A stretch of DNA of 64,000 nt. Origin: Anastatus disparis (taxonomy: Eukaryota; Arthropoda; Insecta; Hymenoptera; Eupelmidae). Each line of letters starts with the position of its first letter. Position 1 is the first letter of the stretch. The translations under genes and the position numbers were made by a program. The stretch covers positions 2,108,001-2,172,000 of the forward strand of contig JAFFSR010000344.1 in NCBI GenBank assembly GCA_017163975.1, given 5' to 3'. Positions 32,899-43,919 of the stretch are shown here, piece by piece. The notes under the pieces are model-generated. The model was not told the DNA's origin and did not search any database. It was given only the letters and a program-made list of their open reading frames with translations.

Positions 32899-33382
32899 AT
32901 ATATATGGGTCAGAGCCACGGTGGCTCAGGGGCTAAAACATCCGACTCTCACCCAGAGGGCCGGGGTTCGAGTCCCGGTGAGGGCGGGATTTTTTCCATC
33001 TTTAATTAAAAGTGGAGAATTTTTCGGACTCATTGACACCGTGGTGGACCACCCCCGAATGATTTTCCACGGTTTTAACAAAAACCGCAGATAATTATTC
33101 GAGGGCCGGTAAGGCAAAATGCGACTGCTCCACTACTATAGTTAAGCCGGAACGTTCTGCCGGGTTAGTGTGAGCTCTCGATGCGCTAAAAAGGATGGGT
33201 AGAGCGAGTCTCCTCGCCTGAGTAGGCCTGCACGGGTACGCGAACACCTTGCGGGGTAAAAAGGGATGGTTTCGAACGCGAAAACACCGGAACACACAGG
33301 TGGTCGAGGTGTCCCGTAAACAGATGTAAAAAATCTATACGGGGTAAGGAAAGCAATAGAACAGAACAATATATATGGGTCA
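32899..33382 (+). mobile_element. tRNA-derived SINE with 14-bp target duplications
   Basis: ATATATATGGGTCA occurs at 32899-32912 and again at 33369-33382, flanking a 456-bp insert. The head has an A-box-like TGGCTCAGGGG (32922-32932) and a perfect B box GGTTCGAGTCC (32965-32975) at tRNA-like spacing, so RNA polymerase III transcription would be possible. The body is unrelated to tRNA, and the tail reads AAGCAATAGAACAGAAC, a likely LINE-recognised end. The anticodon region is too changed to name the parent tRNA. Frames within (32798-33417) are incidental. Confidence 0.85.
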
Positions 33383-34105
33383 AAATAATACTTTTTTACA
33401 AAACGTCTGGTGACCATAACACGGATTTTACTGAAACTAAAATATGTTAAAAAAGTATAAGAAATATTAAGCTAGTCAAAATTTCAGATCTTAAAGTGCA
33501 AAGGGAGTGGCGAAACATCTGATTAAAATTGAAAAATGGACCTTTTTTTTATATTTCTCAATATTTTTCAAATGTTTGTGGACAATCGAAAAATTGGTCT
33601 TTTTTGATTCTCAGACCAGCTTTTTTTTCGCCTTCAAACCAGCTTTCTTATGCCGATTACCAATTTCGAAAAACATTGAAGTTTCTTTGCTGAGGTTAAT
33701 TTATGTAAAGGCTAATTTTTGCGATTTTTGTTATTTTTCAAATGGGCGTAAAAGTTACACATTTTCATATTTTTTTGATTCTACGGACAAGATTAGATTT
33801 GTCAAGAAAAGACCTTTAACTTTCATCTTTAAACGTCAAAAAGAACCTAAATTCACCGGAGATACAGTAGTTCAAAGTTTACAAAAATCGTAAAAAATAC
33901 GTTTTTTGACATTTCAAAGTATATTTTTGTAGATGTTCTTTTTCATATTTTTGGCTGAAATTTTCAGGAAAATTTCTTTGAGTATTTTAGGATATTTTCC
34001 AATAGTTTGGGTTACTACTATCAAGTCCTTTTTTACAGTTTTAATGTGCTACTTTTACAAGTTTTTGAGCTTTGTTTTTTTTCATGAGCATAAGGTCTAT
34101 ATATA
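33383..34105. other. AT-rich DNA with a motifless 128-codon frame
   Basis: The frame at 33507-33893 is Phe/Lys/Ser-rich and shows no domain, signal peptide logic or homology that I recognise. I treat it as chance in T-rich sequence. Confidence 0.35.
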
Positions 34106-34116
34106 ATAAATATATA

Positions 34117-34175
<59 letters not shown>
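34117..34175. repeat. (AT)n microsatellite
   Basis: About 58 bp of uninterrupted AT. The Ile-Tyr frames on the minus strand read through it. Confidence 0.9.
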
Positions 34176-34177
<2 letters not shown>

Positions 34178-35170
34178 AAAAAATCAATTCTTTTATGGAA
34201 AAAAAGACAGATAGTATATGTATTTCGTATATTGAAGGAAATAAAGGAGATGATAAGTATAAACTTATTAAAATATAACAAAAATTCATTGAATTTTAAA
34301 GTTAAATATCTACATTATGAGTGTTTTAGGTTGTGGGCGTTCAAAGATCAGAAAAATTTCTATCTTACCCACTTATAAACAAATGTATATGTGTCAAAGT
34401 TCATGTACCTTGTGCGTGAATATAGTTGACTCACCCAACGCTCGTCAAATAGCCCCTAGGCCATGCCGTATTTTTGCCTTTTGTTTTTACTTTCCCAGAA
34501 AAGTGCTGATCACCGTCTATGCATTAGATGACCATAATGTATCTTTAAATTTTGTCTTTTTTACTTACTTGACACTACATCTGAGATTATTAACTTTTTT
34601 TTAATAAGATGAAGCGGTTTTCAACGCTTCAGCTATTATTTTTTTTCAAATTATTTTCGATAACTGAATTAATTAATAATATTTAATTCATAATTCTTTA
34701 ATTAATTTTTAGTTAGAAATATCAATTAGGATTCCAAGTGTACAAAATTTTTTAATCATAATTGAATTTATTGTTTACAAAATAATAAAAAATAAAATTG
34801 AAAATACATAGAATAAAATGAAATAGAATGTTTCTGATTATCGAAACTCGCTATATTGAATATCTTTCATATAGCTTGAGCTTATTTAAAATCGTGCAAT
34901 ATTCGTATAAAAACAATATATATTGTAAACTAAATGAATAAATACCATATGTTTTAGTTGAAGACTTTTGCTCATTATAAATATTTACACTTAAAATGTA
35001 CATAATTTATGTTAATGAATAAACATTTAATAAAACTGATTAAATTATTATCCATTATCCGAATGATTTAAATTTTTTTGATACATCTACGTATTATATT
35101 TAATAGCTATTCCATTTTTTTTCAACTTTATTTCGTTGATTATTGCATCATTTTACAATGTTAACCTGGA
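34176..35170. other. AT-rich DNA, nothing assigned
   Basis: One 95-codon frame (34317-34604) without motif; otherwise no structure seen. Confidence 0.4.
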
Positions 35171-35555
35171 AATTATCCTGATCGGAAATGATAACAGGGC
35201 GCCGGCTTGGCCCCAACTAGTTGCCAAGAAAGCCTAACAGGGCCCTCTCTAGGCAAACTGTAGTGAAGGATGGCGCTGTGTAACGGGGTGCTAGCGAGGC
35301 CCTTGGAAGGCAACGTCTTCTCTGCAGTAAATCTATATCTATATATAGCATAAACTATACAAAGTTAAATTTTGGTAAGGAAAAAAGCAATGTATAGTTT
35401 GTGTTGACGCATGCGCATATCATCGTAAAAAGGCTGGGCCCTGCTTGCGCCGTGTGTTACCCCCGTTACAAAATCAGCGTGGGCCACGCCTGGCGGCCTA
35501 TAGAGGGCCTTGTATGCCATCTTGGCTAGCCACGATATCTTTCCGATCGGGATAT
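35171..35555. mobile_element. ~380 bp GC-richer MITE-like element, ends ATCC(T/C)GATCGGAAA
   Basis: ATCCTGATCGGAAATGATA (35175) is inverted as TATCTTTCCGATCGGGAT (to 35553). Inner parts also pair loosely: TGTAACGGGG with CCCCGTTACA, and AAACTATACA...TGTATAGTTT around 35350-35402. No clear target duplication. Confidence 0.65.
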
Positions 35556-35757
35556 AGAAAGAATTACAATGTATTCAGTTTTTTTGAAAAGGGAATATAT
35601 TCTCCTGATTGTATAAAAGAGTATGCACTGTTGTTCTGTTCCACTATAGGATAGGTATGTGCTTTTTTTAGCTTTGGATATTATTATATTTGAAAAAAAG
35701 GAATTTACGAGGAATATGAAAAAAGCCAAGGTACTATACTCTAACGTTCAATATATG

Positions 35758-36607
35758 TAACGTTCCCTAATCTCATTAATTCCGAAGTTTAAATTACAAT
35801 TATTAAAACCCCTTTTATTCTATTTTTATGTATTTTACACGCGCCACAACGTGAACAAATTGTTGATAGCTAGCGCGCCATGCCTAGCTATTGCGAATTC
35901 TTTAACGTCCACGTTGTTAGTGTACTTCTTTTGGAGGTCAACCTGTAAAATGCATTCATGAAATAGAGTCGTTACAAGCTAGCGCGCCTTGCCTAGCTTA
36001 TGCGGACTCTTGTGTTGGTATCTTTGTTAGTTATTTTTTGTTACAAATCGTTTATAGCGGACGCGCCTTGCTTAGCTGTAGCGGACTTGTTATTTTATAA
36101 GGGGTTAGTAATTTTGGAATATTAGGTAAAGAGCCCGTTGTTGTTAAGAACCAGGTGTCTTAATATTTGGGGCTCAACAAAGGATTGATAGCAAAAGGAA
36201 TGTTAGCTTGGATGAACTCTTTATTCAGAAGGATGAATTTACAAACGTATTACAAAGCACGCTAACACGCGTATTCCATATGCCTTGCTATGAAATGCGA
36301 TGGCCAAGCGCCAGTTGTTGCTCCTAGCAAGGTATGATGCGTCTACTAAAGAGCTGATCCAAGAGTGACGAGAATCACAAGCTCCTCGCACTGCATGCAT
36401 CAACTTTCCCAGGTCTCTCTCCCACTCTTCTATATTAGTAGAAGAGAGGGAGAGCCGCCGTATACTTTCAGCGGTACTTACATATGCAAGTGCGTATACA
36501 TACATACACGCGCTTGCATGTTCAACCACTTTGGTCCTTATGGGTGTTTGCGCGCGCATCTTTCAGTATCGTACGGTTTCAGGGCCGTACATACTTGGGT
36601 GCTCACA
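35758..36607 (-). repeat. Left LTR (3' LTR of the minus-strand element), complete
   Basis: On the plus strand it runs TAACGTTCCCTAATCTC ... GGGTGCTCACA, so on the minus strand it begins TGTGAGCACCC. The purine tract GAGGGGCAA lies just outside at 36608-36620, as a polypurine tract should. The first ~724 bp match 42048-42776 closely; the last ~126 bp are missing from the other LTR. AGCTAGCGCGCC(T/A)TGCCTAGCT recurs as a short motif at 35870, 35978 and, diverged, 36060. Confidence 0.8.
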
Positions 36608-38413
36608 TTGCCCCTCAAAATTAAAATTGATTTTGAATTTTAATTACGTTAAATTTAAAGAAAAAATCTATTTTATTTTTCACTAACGCGACTTATAAAG
36701 ATGCGCGCACAAATACCAAAATACGCACTTAATACTATTCTGGTTGTGGTGTTGTGGTCTGCCCCCAAAATAAAATACGATTTTTTCAAAATGATACAAG
36801 CAAACTATATTCTTATTAATTTCATTTTTACATTTTAAAACGCAATAAATTATCAAATTGTCTTTTTTCTTTTTACTTTTTGTTGAACTTAGAAATGTTA
36901 TTTGTTTTATTTTGCTAAACTTTACCTAGCTTTTATTTTTTACTAGACTTTTACCTTTTGTTCTTCTTTCTCAAAATAAAAAAAATATTCTTTTGTTCTA
37001 TTGTTTTTATGCCACTAAAGATTTTTTGTTTTTTCTTTATTTTCATAAAAAAAATTGTTTTGTTTTAATTTTTATTGAGTTTTAAGTCTTATTTGATATT
37101 AATCATTATAACAAAATTTTCTTCTTTTTCCTTTTTTCCTTCTTCGCCTTTTATTTTGCCCCCCTTTGCAATTTTTAAATTTCTACAGGTTCCATTCTGT
37201 GTTGTAACCTCTACTCCGTCCCCAACCCTGAAAAGGTAGCAGAAAGTGCTCATATGCAAGGAAAAGGATAAGGGAAAAAGGTTTTTTTAAGCTAGACCCG
37301 TTCTTAGTGCAGACGTCATGCTACAACTAGTCCGGGGTCTCTTTGCTTGTATGTTTAGTTATTAGTAAGGGCCTCTTATAAGCCATAAAACTCCAAAGAC
37401 TCATAGTCTTATAAAGAGCATATTTTCCAATTTCGATTTACTAAAATTTAAAGTAATCATTAATTGCTAATACCACTAATACACAAATGAATTTCAAATA
37501 GGTAATAATTAGCTTGAATTTAAATAGTTTAATATACGTTCACTAAAAGACATACAAGTGAATGTATTCATTTAATGCAATTTTCACTGATCATAAAGTA
37601 AATTAATATTAAGCTTGAATTAAAACACTTTAATACATTCACAAAAAGAAATATAGTGAATGTAATATTTAATTAACTCTACCAAAATAAAACTTTGATT
37701 TTAATTAAAGTATTTATATCGTTATTACTGCTACCGGTACGGAGCTGGTGTCTATCCAGCTCCTCGCGGACCTACAGAATAATCGAAAATAATCAACACA
37801 AATACCAAGTATTAAATTTAAATTTGAACTTTATTTAGGGAGAGCTGGCCAAAGAGTGCCGTACAAAATTCATCACGACGACTAGATTGCTTTCGCTTGA
37901 GCCGCCGTCGCCGCTATCTTCCTCCTCTTAGTTTGATTTACATTGTGGGGGAATATCGCGCTAATTTTAGCTCGCGTTTTGCGTGAGTCCAGCGTTTCCA
38001 TATTATCTTTCGTACACGGAGCCTCTCCTCCTCGAATCCTGTGTACTGTCTAAAGAGGGGAGAGATTTTTATTACATATCTATCTTACAATACAGGTGCG
38101 CTTGCATGTGTGCTGGGAATACGTCATCTTTTAGGCGTTTATCAGCACACATAAAAGCGCGTACATATCTTATATTAATTTCTACCTTGCGCGTCGGTAT
38201 AACTTTTAATTGTTACATCGCGCCGACGCGCAAGATAGAAAGAGACACAATTATGATTTTATTCTCTTTACTTTTAACATGAGCATTGAAATTTGAGAGA
38301 GAATAATTTTCATTTTAAGTTTATTTTATTTTATTCTTATTTTCTTATTCTCTCTCAAATTATCAGCAGTTAGTAACTTATTATTCAATTTTTTCTTTCG
38401 TTAATACGTGAGG
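36608..38413. other. Internal non-coding part of the LTR element, with a possible second LTR-like segment
   Basis: 36650-37180 is T-rich. 37720-38290 is GC-richer, with AGCTGGTGTCTATCCAGCT (hairpin), CTTTATTT and CTTGCGCGTCGG...CCGACGCGCAAG (a 12-bp inverted repeat, 38189-38238). Next to it, AATTTGAGAGAGAATAA is inverted at 38349-38365. It looks like an inserted regulatory repeat or solo LTR, but I could not define its ends. Confidence 0.4.
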
Positions 38414-39376
38414 TCATAGTATAATTTTTTGTTCTTGAGATTTAATATATATGGTTGTACGTTTGGTTTTTGGTCCACTATGGCCATAACTTTTCTTGAT
38501 TTCATTTTGTGCATTTCTTATTAATGCATAGGGTATTGTAGCTTTATTTAATGTTGTTTTATCTTCATTTTTGCATAACTTAGATTTTTCATAATTTTTA
38601 GTTAAATAACATTTTAATGCATTTTCGAAAAAATTTTTCGCACCATACTTGTAGTTATTCTCTATTCTTTCATTTGAAGAATAAAGAGGTGCTTTTTTAA
38701 TAGTTTTCGTTCCATCTTTATACGTTGATACTTGAGCAGATACATTGCTAGATACTTTTTTATTTTTAGAAATTATATCTATTGGTTTAATTTCTGGTTT
38801 TGGTGATATTATTTCACCTATATGAATCTCATCATTGGTGAGTTCATAATTATTTTCCTCATGAAATAAATTTTCTTTATTTTTATTCGAGGTGAATCCA
38901 CATGTATATGAGTCATTTTCGCTCTCATGCGATTTAATAGTTTTTACCTGAGTATACTCATTTGATTTGAGTTTTTGCCCAGGATTTTTTAGATTAGCAT
39001 ATTCGCCATCTATGTATAAAAGTATCTTTTCATGTACTCTCCTCAAAATCATGTTTAACATTTACAGAAAACCATGTTTTGTTTTGTACTCTTTAATAAC
39101 ATTTAGGATTTTAAAGTGTACGTTTATTCTTTTTGCATTTATATGTATGTTTAACCTGTTTTGTTTTTTGATTGTTTTGATTAATTTATTTATTGCTTTA
39201 ACGCATTTAACTTTTTTAAGTTTTATTTGGCATTTTTTAAGCTTCTCTAAGTTAGCAAAATACGATTTTTTTGAATTTACAATTTTTTTTATTTTTGGGG
39301 TATTTTTATGAGTTGCAACCTCACCCCTTTTATTGTTTAAATCAGGTACAACTTTTTTCAGTTTTCCTAAGGTGCA
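38414..39376 (-). pseudogene. Unassigned coding-like region downstream of gag in the LTR element
   Basis: Two frames follow each other on the minus strand. About 39365-39075 has GKLKKVVPDLNNKRGEVATH and then a Lys/Ile-rich stretch. 39061-38414 is 215 codons, with LLYIDGEYANLKNPGQKL and IPYALIRNAQNEIKKSYGHS. Composition is hydrophilic, Lys/Asn/Glu-rich. I recognise no retroviral enzyme motif; no DTG, YxDD or DDE. It could be the C-terminal part of a long Gag or a captured gene. Plus-strand frame 38967-39311 is antisense. Confidence 0.4.
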
Positions 39377-40673
39377 TCCATTTCATCATAACATTTTTCT
39401 AAAATTTTCTTATTAACAGGAGCTTTAAGTATTTCTCTTGTGGGATTTTTCTGTTTATTTGGATTTTTATCGATTAATTTTGTTGCATTTATATTTTGAT
39501 TATGGCTATTATTGCTGTTATCATTATAATTTTGATTTTGACAAGTTCTTTTTTTTATTAAAATTATCGTTTTTATCAGATAATTTTTGTTGGCTATTAT
39601 TGCCTCTATAAGATTCATTTCTATCTTGTGTTCTTTTTTCCTGAATCTTATCATCATTATCAAAATTTGATAATATTTTAAATAAAGTGTTTTTCTCTCT
39701 CTTTAGAGAGAATTGCATGGCTTGCCTAACATTTCTACTGAAATGTTTGCTAATTTTCTCAGCTAGTTCTTCTTCAGAATATTGAAGATTTAACTCTTTG
39801 GCGAAACCATATACTTGGGTGGCATAAGCCATACGGCTTAGTTTGCCATTCTCATAGAATTGTCCAAATTCAACTTTTCTTCTTGTTGTTCTTCGGACAT
39901 CTTCGTTCCAATATCTATCAAGGAATAAATTTTCAAATCCTTGATAGGTGATCACATCATCTTTATAGATGTACCACCATTCATTTGCATCTTTTTGCAG
40001 TACAGTATGTAATAATTCGAGGATTTCTTCCTCCTCTAATTTTTTTAAGGCTATATATTTCTCAAATTCATTTAAGAATTTCATAGGCCTTTCTACCTCC
40101 GTGCCCTCATATTTCGGCTAAGGAATTTTTATTTTATTATTATAAGGTTCGGAACCTTGCGTTCGAATCCCATTATTTTTTAGTTTTTCTTTTAACTCAT
40201 TAATTTTTTCTTCTTGCTCTTGAGCAGTATCATCTATTTTTTGAGTTAAATTGTCACGAACTATTTTAATGGCTTCATCATCATTTATTGTCTTTTTTAT
40301 TTAATAAGTTCTTCATTTAAAGATTCATTTTTAGATACTAAATCTTCATTTTCTTTTTTATATTCGTTTAAAAGATTTTTTATAACAATATAATCTTCTA
40401 TTAAGTTTTTTGTTTTGTTTGACAATTCATTTATTTGTTCTTTTAAGTTTATTGTTTCTGCATCTGCGGTTTTTTCTAAATTGAAGACTATAGATTTGTC
40501 TGGACTAGCTGAGATAATTTTTTCATGTAACTATTGTTGTTTATTAAACAACAATGTCAGCTCATATGACACAGCTTTCATCCATCCGTTTTGCTTTGTA
40601 TTTACGTCTTCTTCTATGGTCTTATCAAGATTATCTAATTCTTGCATCAGTATCTCTGATCTTCTTTTCGCCA
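39367..40673 (-). pseudogene. Gag-like protein of the LTR element, broken
   Basis: It probably starts at 40673 with MAKRRSEILMQELDNLDKTI, a coiled-coil-like N-terminus. Stops and frameshifts follow between about 40540 and 40100. The frame 40084-39524 then contains LLHTVLQKDANEWWYIYKDD and FLDRYWNEDVRRTTRRKVEF, the W..Y....I..Y..F...F...YW pattern of retrotransposon Gag capsid-type domains. It ends in an Asn/Lys/Gln-rich tail that passes into the overlapping frame 39663-39367. No CCHC knuckle is seen. Gag would form the particle that packages the RNA. The plus-strand frame 40415-40741 is its shadow. Confidence 0.65.
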
Positions 40674-41105
40674 TCTTGATTTTTATTTTTGTTCGCAATC
40701 ACAATATTTACGTAATTATTATTTACGAAATTGAAATTTAAATATTTCTAATTTTTTATAATTTCTGATTAATAATAATTATTAATGAATTTATCATTAA
40801 TTATATATTAGTGTAAATTATTTAAATTATTCAAAACGAAATATTTCAGTTTTTAATTTCGTTTACATTTGCTTTATTATAATATTCTCATTTATAAATT
40901 TATTTAATTCTATTAATTTGTTTTGATTATTTTAAATTAATTTATTCTAATTCACTATTATTTGAAAACGCATATTTTATTTTATTATAATATTTATTTC
41001 TCATTCGCTTCGAGAATATTTTTTCAAGAATTCCTTTTGTCTCTAACTAGCTTTCGACCTTTTGACTTAACAGTATATCTTCTTTTATAATATTCATGTT
41101 TAGAC

Positions 41106-41542
41106 TTAAGAGGCGGTCGGAACCAAATCGGTGACTTAGTTCGGTGCTTGTAATAAATGCTTATAATAATTTATTGATTTATTAATATGGTAAAAATATA
41201 GTCATTTCTTCTAGTCATGTATATAAAGAATAATTTAAAATAGTTAAAGCCACAAAAATATACAAAATATTGTTATAAAGCGAAAAATGCCACCTAACAA
41301 TCGACACGACAGTTTTTTGCATGCGGTATATGTCAAGTCAGTTTGATATTTGTAATAAATGCTTCTAATAATTTATTTACTTATTCATATGGTAAAAATA
41401 TAGTCATTTCCTCTAGTCATGTATATAAAGAATAATTTGAAATAGTTTAAGCCATAAAAATATACAAAATATTATCGTAAAGCGAAAAATGCTGACTAGA
41501 TATATACCACAAGTCACCGATTTGGTTCCGACCGCCTCTTAA
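41106..41542. mobile_element. MITE with TTAA duplication, family GAGGCGGTCGG (copy 2)
   Basis: Element 41110-41538 sits between TTAA copies. Ends GAGGCGGTCGGAACCAAATC and its complement are near-perfect, and the body is palindromic with AAAGCGAAAAATGC as in copy 1. It also shows two direct repeats of TAATAAATGCTT...TATAAAGAATAATTT. It lies inside the LTR element. Confidence 0.85.
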
Positions 41543-42047
41543 GTTTTGCGCATATATAGCAAAAGATTCTTAAAGAATTTTAGTGGTGTACATTGTAACA
41601 CTAATCTTCTTGCTTTTCTGCGCAACCTTCAAGTCTCTTTCTTTTATCATTAACGAATAATATGTTCGAAAATTTTACATTTAAAACAAAAATTTGGTCG
41701 AATTATTTTAGCCTTTCTTCGAACAAAAGAAATTCTTTTACATTATCATTTTTATTTTCTTATAATATTTTTTTGGTATTTTATATACCATTTTTTGTGC
41801 GTTTTCATGCCCTTTTTTTGGATTTTATTGTTTTATTATTTTTATTTTTGAATTTCTTCAATTTTTGTTATTTTATAAATTTTTTTTTTTTAAGTTTTTA
41901 TTATTTTTTATAATTTTACTTTTCATTTTTATTTTTTGTTTTATTATAATTTTATAAAAATTTTATTATTTAATATTAGTGTTAATACGCGACTCTGCTC
42001 TCGCGTGGGTTTTCTCAACGATGGTTGAGAACCAGTGGGCGCCAATT
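41543..42047 (-). other. 5' leader of the LTR element with primer-binding-site-like sequence
   Basis: T-rich on the plus strand. The 83-codon frame 41662-41913 is a Phe-rich chance frame. TGGCGCCCA on the minus strand, next to the right LTR, matches the start of PBSs complementary to tRNA-Lys-type 3' ends for nine bases only. Confidence 0.5.
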
Positions 42048-42776
42048 TAACGTTCTCTAATCTCATTAATCCCGAAGTTTAAATTGCAATTATTAAAACC
42101 CCTTTTATTCTACCTATTTCTATGTATTTTACACGCGCCACAACGTGAACAAATTGTTGATAGCTAGCGCGCCTTGCCTAGCTATTGCAAATTCTTTAAC
42201 GTCCACGTTGTTAGTGTATTTCTTTTGGCGATCAACCTGTAAAATGCATTTATGAAATAGAGTCGTTACAAGCTAGCGCGCCTTGCCTAGCTTATGCGGA
42301 CTCTTGTGTTGGTATCTTTGTTAGTTATTTTTTGTTACAAATCGTTTATAGCGGACGCGCCTTGCTTAGCTGTAGCGGACTTGTTATTTTATAAGGGGTT
42401 AGTAATTTTGGAATATTAGGTGAAGAGCCTGTTGTTGTTAAGAACCAGGTGTCTTAATATTCGGGGCTAAACAAAGGATTAAGAGGAAAAGGAATGTTAG
42501 CTTGGATAAACTCTTTATTCAGAAGTATGAATTTACAAACTTATTACAAAGCACGCTAACACGCGTATTCCATATGCCTTGCTATGAGCAATGCAATGGC
42601 CAAGCGTCAGAAGGTATGATGCGTCTACTAAAGAGCTGATACAAGAGTGACGAGAGTCACAAGCTCCTCGCACTGCATGCATCAACTCTCCCAGGTCTCT
42701 CTCCCATTTTTCTATCTTAGTAGAAGAGAGGGAGAGCCGCCGTCAGCGATGCCGTACACTTTCAGCGGTACTTACA
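42048..42776 (-). repeat. Right LTR (5' LTR of the minus-strand element), truncated
   Basis: It parallels 35758-36481, including the triple TAGC(G)CGCC motif and AGAGAGGGAGAGCCGCCGT. It stops at CTTACACA, where the hAT-like end CAGCGTTGTTACAG begins. The missing ~126 bp are not found after the other end of that element at 61468, so sequence was lost or rearranged here. Confidence 0.8.
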
Positions 42777-42778
42777 CA

Positions 42779-43919
42779 CAGCGTTGTTACAGAAAAAGTT
42801 TCGACACGGCACCCCCCACTTTTTTCCTTTAGCTATAGTAGAGTGCCAAAGCAATCTAGGGAGTTTTAGTAACTTTTATATTCTGCGCCTTCTGCTACAG
42901 TAGCCGAGTTTTATACGCTACATATGCTAATTTAGGTTGGGTGATATTTTTATTAAAATAAAAAAATCAGTATTTACTCAGAGTATTTATCTCTTTAGAA
43001 TAAACATTAATTAAAGAATATAGATGATACTAAATTTTAATTTAGTGAAATTGAAAATATTTATATTAAAACATGCGATGCCAATAGTGGTAGCGTCAGA
43101 GAGGGAAATTCAAAAATACCCAAAATCGGTCAAAAAAAAGTATTGAAAAAAATATTTTTTATGATTTGATAATTAATAATAGATTAAAAGAAAAAAAGTT
43201 ACTATAATAAAATTAATTATTGCACTTATTTATGATTTTATAAATAATTTGAAAATTGTGCATCGATATAGGATTTCTTTTGTATTTTACGTTATTTCAA
43301 TTGAAAAAACATAAAATACTAACGGATATCGTTATAAATCAATTATATTATAATTATAAAGTACAATAAACAAATAGATATTGTTTTAAATATGGAATTA
43401 GATAATTAAAACTGAAATAATGTTCTTTTATCGACCCTTACCACGAGCGAGACTCACCTTAAGCAAGAAATTTATGCGTAATACTCAAACAATAGACACA
43501 AAAGGTTGAATAAATCAATCGTAAATATTTAAAAGATTACATCCAGCTTTTTGATATCGATTAATTGTTGCATTATTCTATGTAATTTGCTTTTTCATGA
43601 AAATAAAAATTAAAATAATTTAACATAGCGCTTATTCAGTATTATAATTTATGCCATCATTACTGAAATTATTTTTAAAATTAAACATCAAATTAGTTAA
43701 GATTAATTATAAGTCATGCGAAAAATATCCATAATCTAAGGGAAATGAATATTTAATAGAACACGAATGATAATGATAAAAATATTATTCACTCCAGATG
43801 CTGAAAACACAAGAACTTTCAATTTTTTAATAAAAATGTATTAATAAAATTGAATTTCTTTGCTACCAAGCAAAATTATTTCTAATCAACATGGAAATAT
43901 GGTAAATACTGTAACGTGA
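42779..43919 (+). repeat. Left unique arm of the giant palindrome
   Basis: Uninterrupted arm, usable as the reference for the empty sites of both insertions in the right arm. It lacks a ~105-bp stretch present in the right arm at about 51117-51222. No frame of interest. Confidence 0.85.

Larger units (their letters stand above)
35758..42776 (-). mobile_element. LTR retrotransposon with gag-like region, no pol found
   Basis: Two direct repeats (35758-36607 and 42048-42776) bracket 5.4 kb. On the minus strand a primer-binding-site-like TGGCGCCCA lies just inside the right LTR (about 42035-42043), fixing the orientation. Gag-like sequence comes first, then unassigned coding-like sequence to 38414. 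I find no protease, RT, RNase H or integrase motif in 38414-36608. The element is therefore a non-autonomous derivative or has lost pol. It was hit by a MITE at 41106-41542, and its right LTR is cut off where the giant palindromic element begins. Confidence 0.75.

Noticed and set aside
32913..32985. Functional tRNA gene
   Set aside because: Flanked by 14-bp target duplications together with a 380-bp unrelated body, so it is the head of a SINE.
33507..33893. 128-codon plus frame as a gene
   Set aside because: Phe/Lys-rich, no motif, in T-rich DNA; nothing supports coding.
38967..39311. 114-codon hydrophobic plus frame
   Set aside because: Antisense to the Lys/Ile-rich minus-strand coding-like region of the LTR element.
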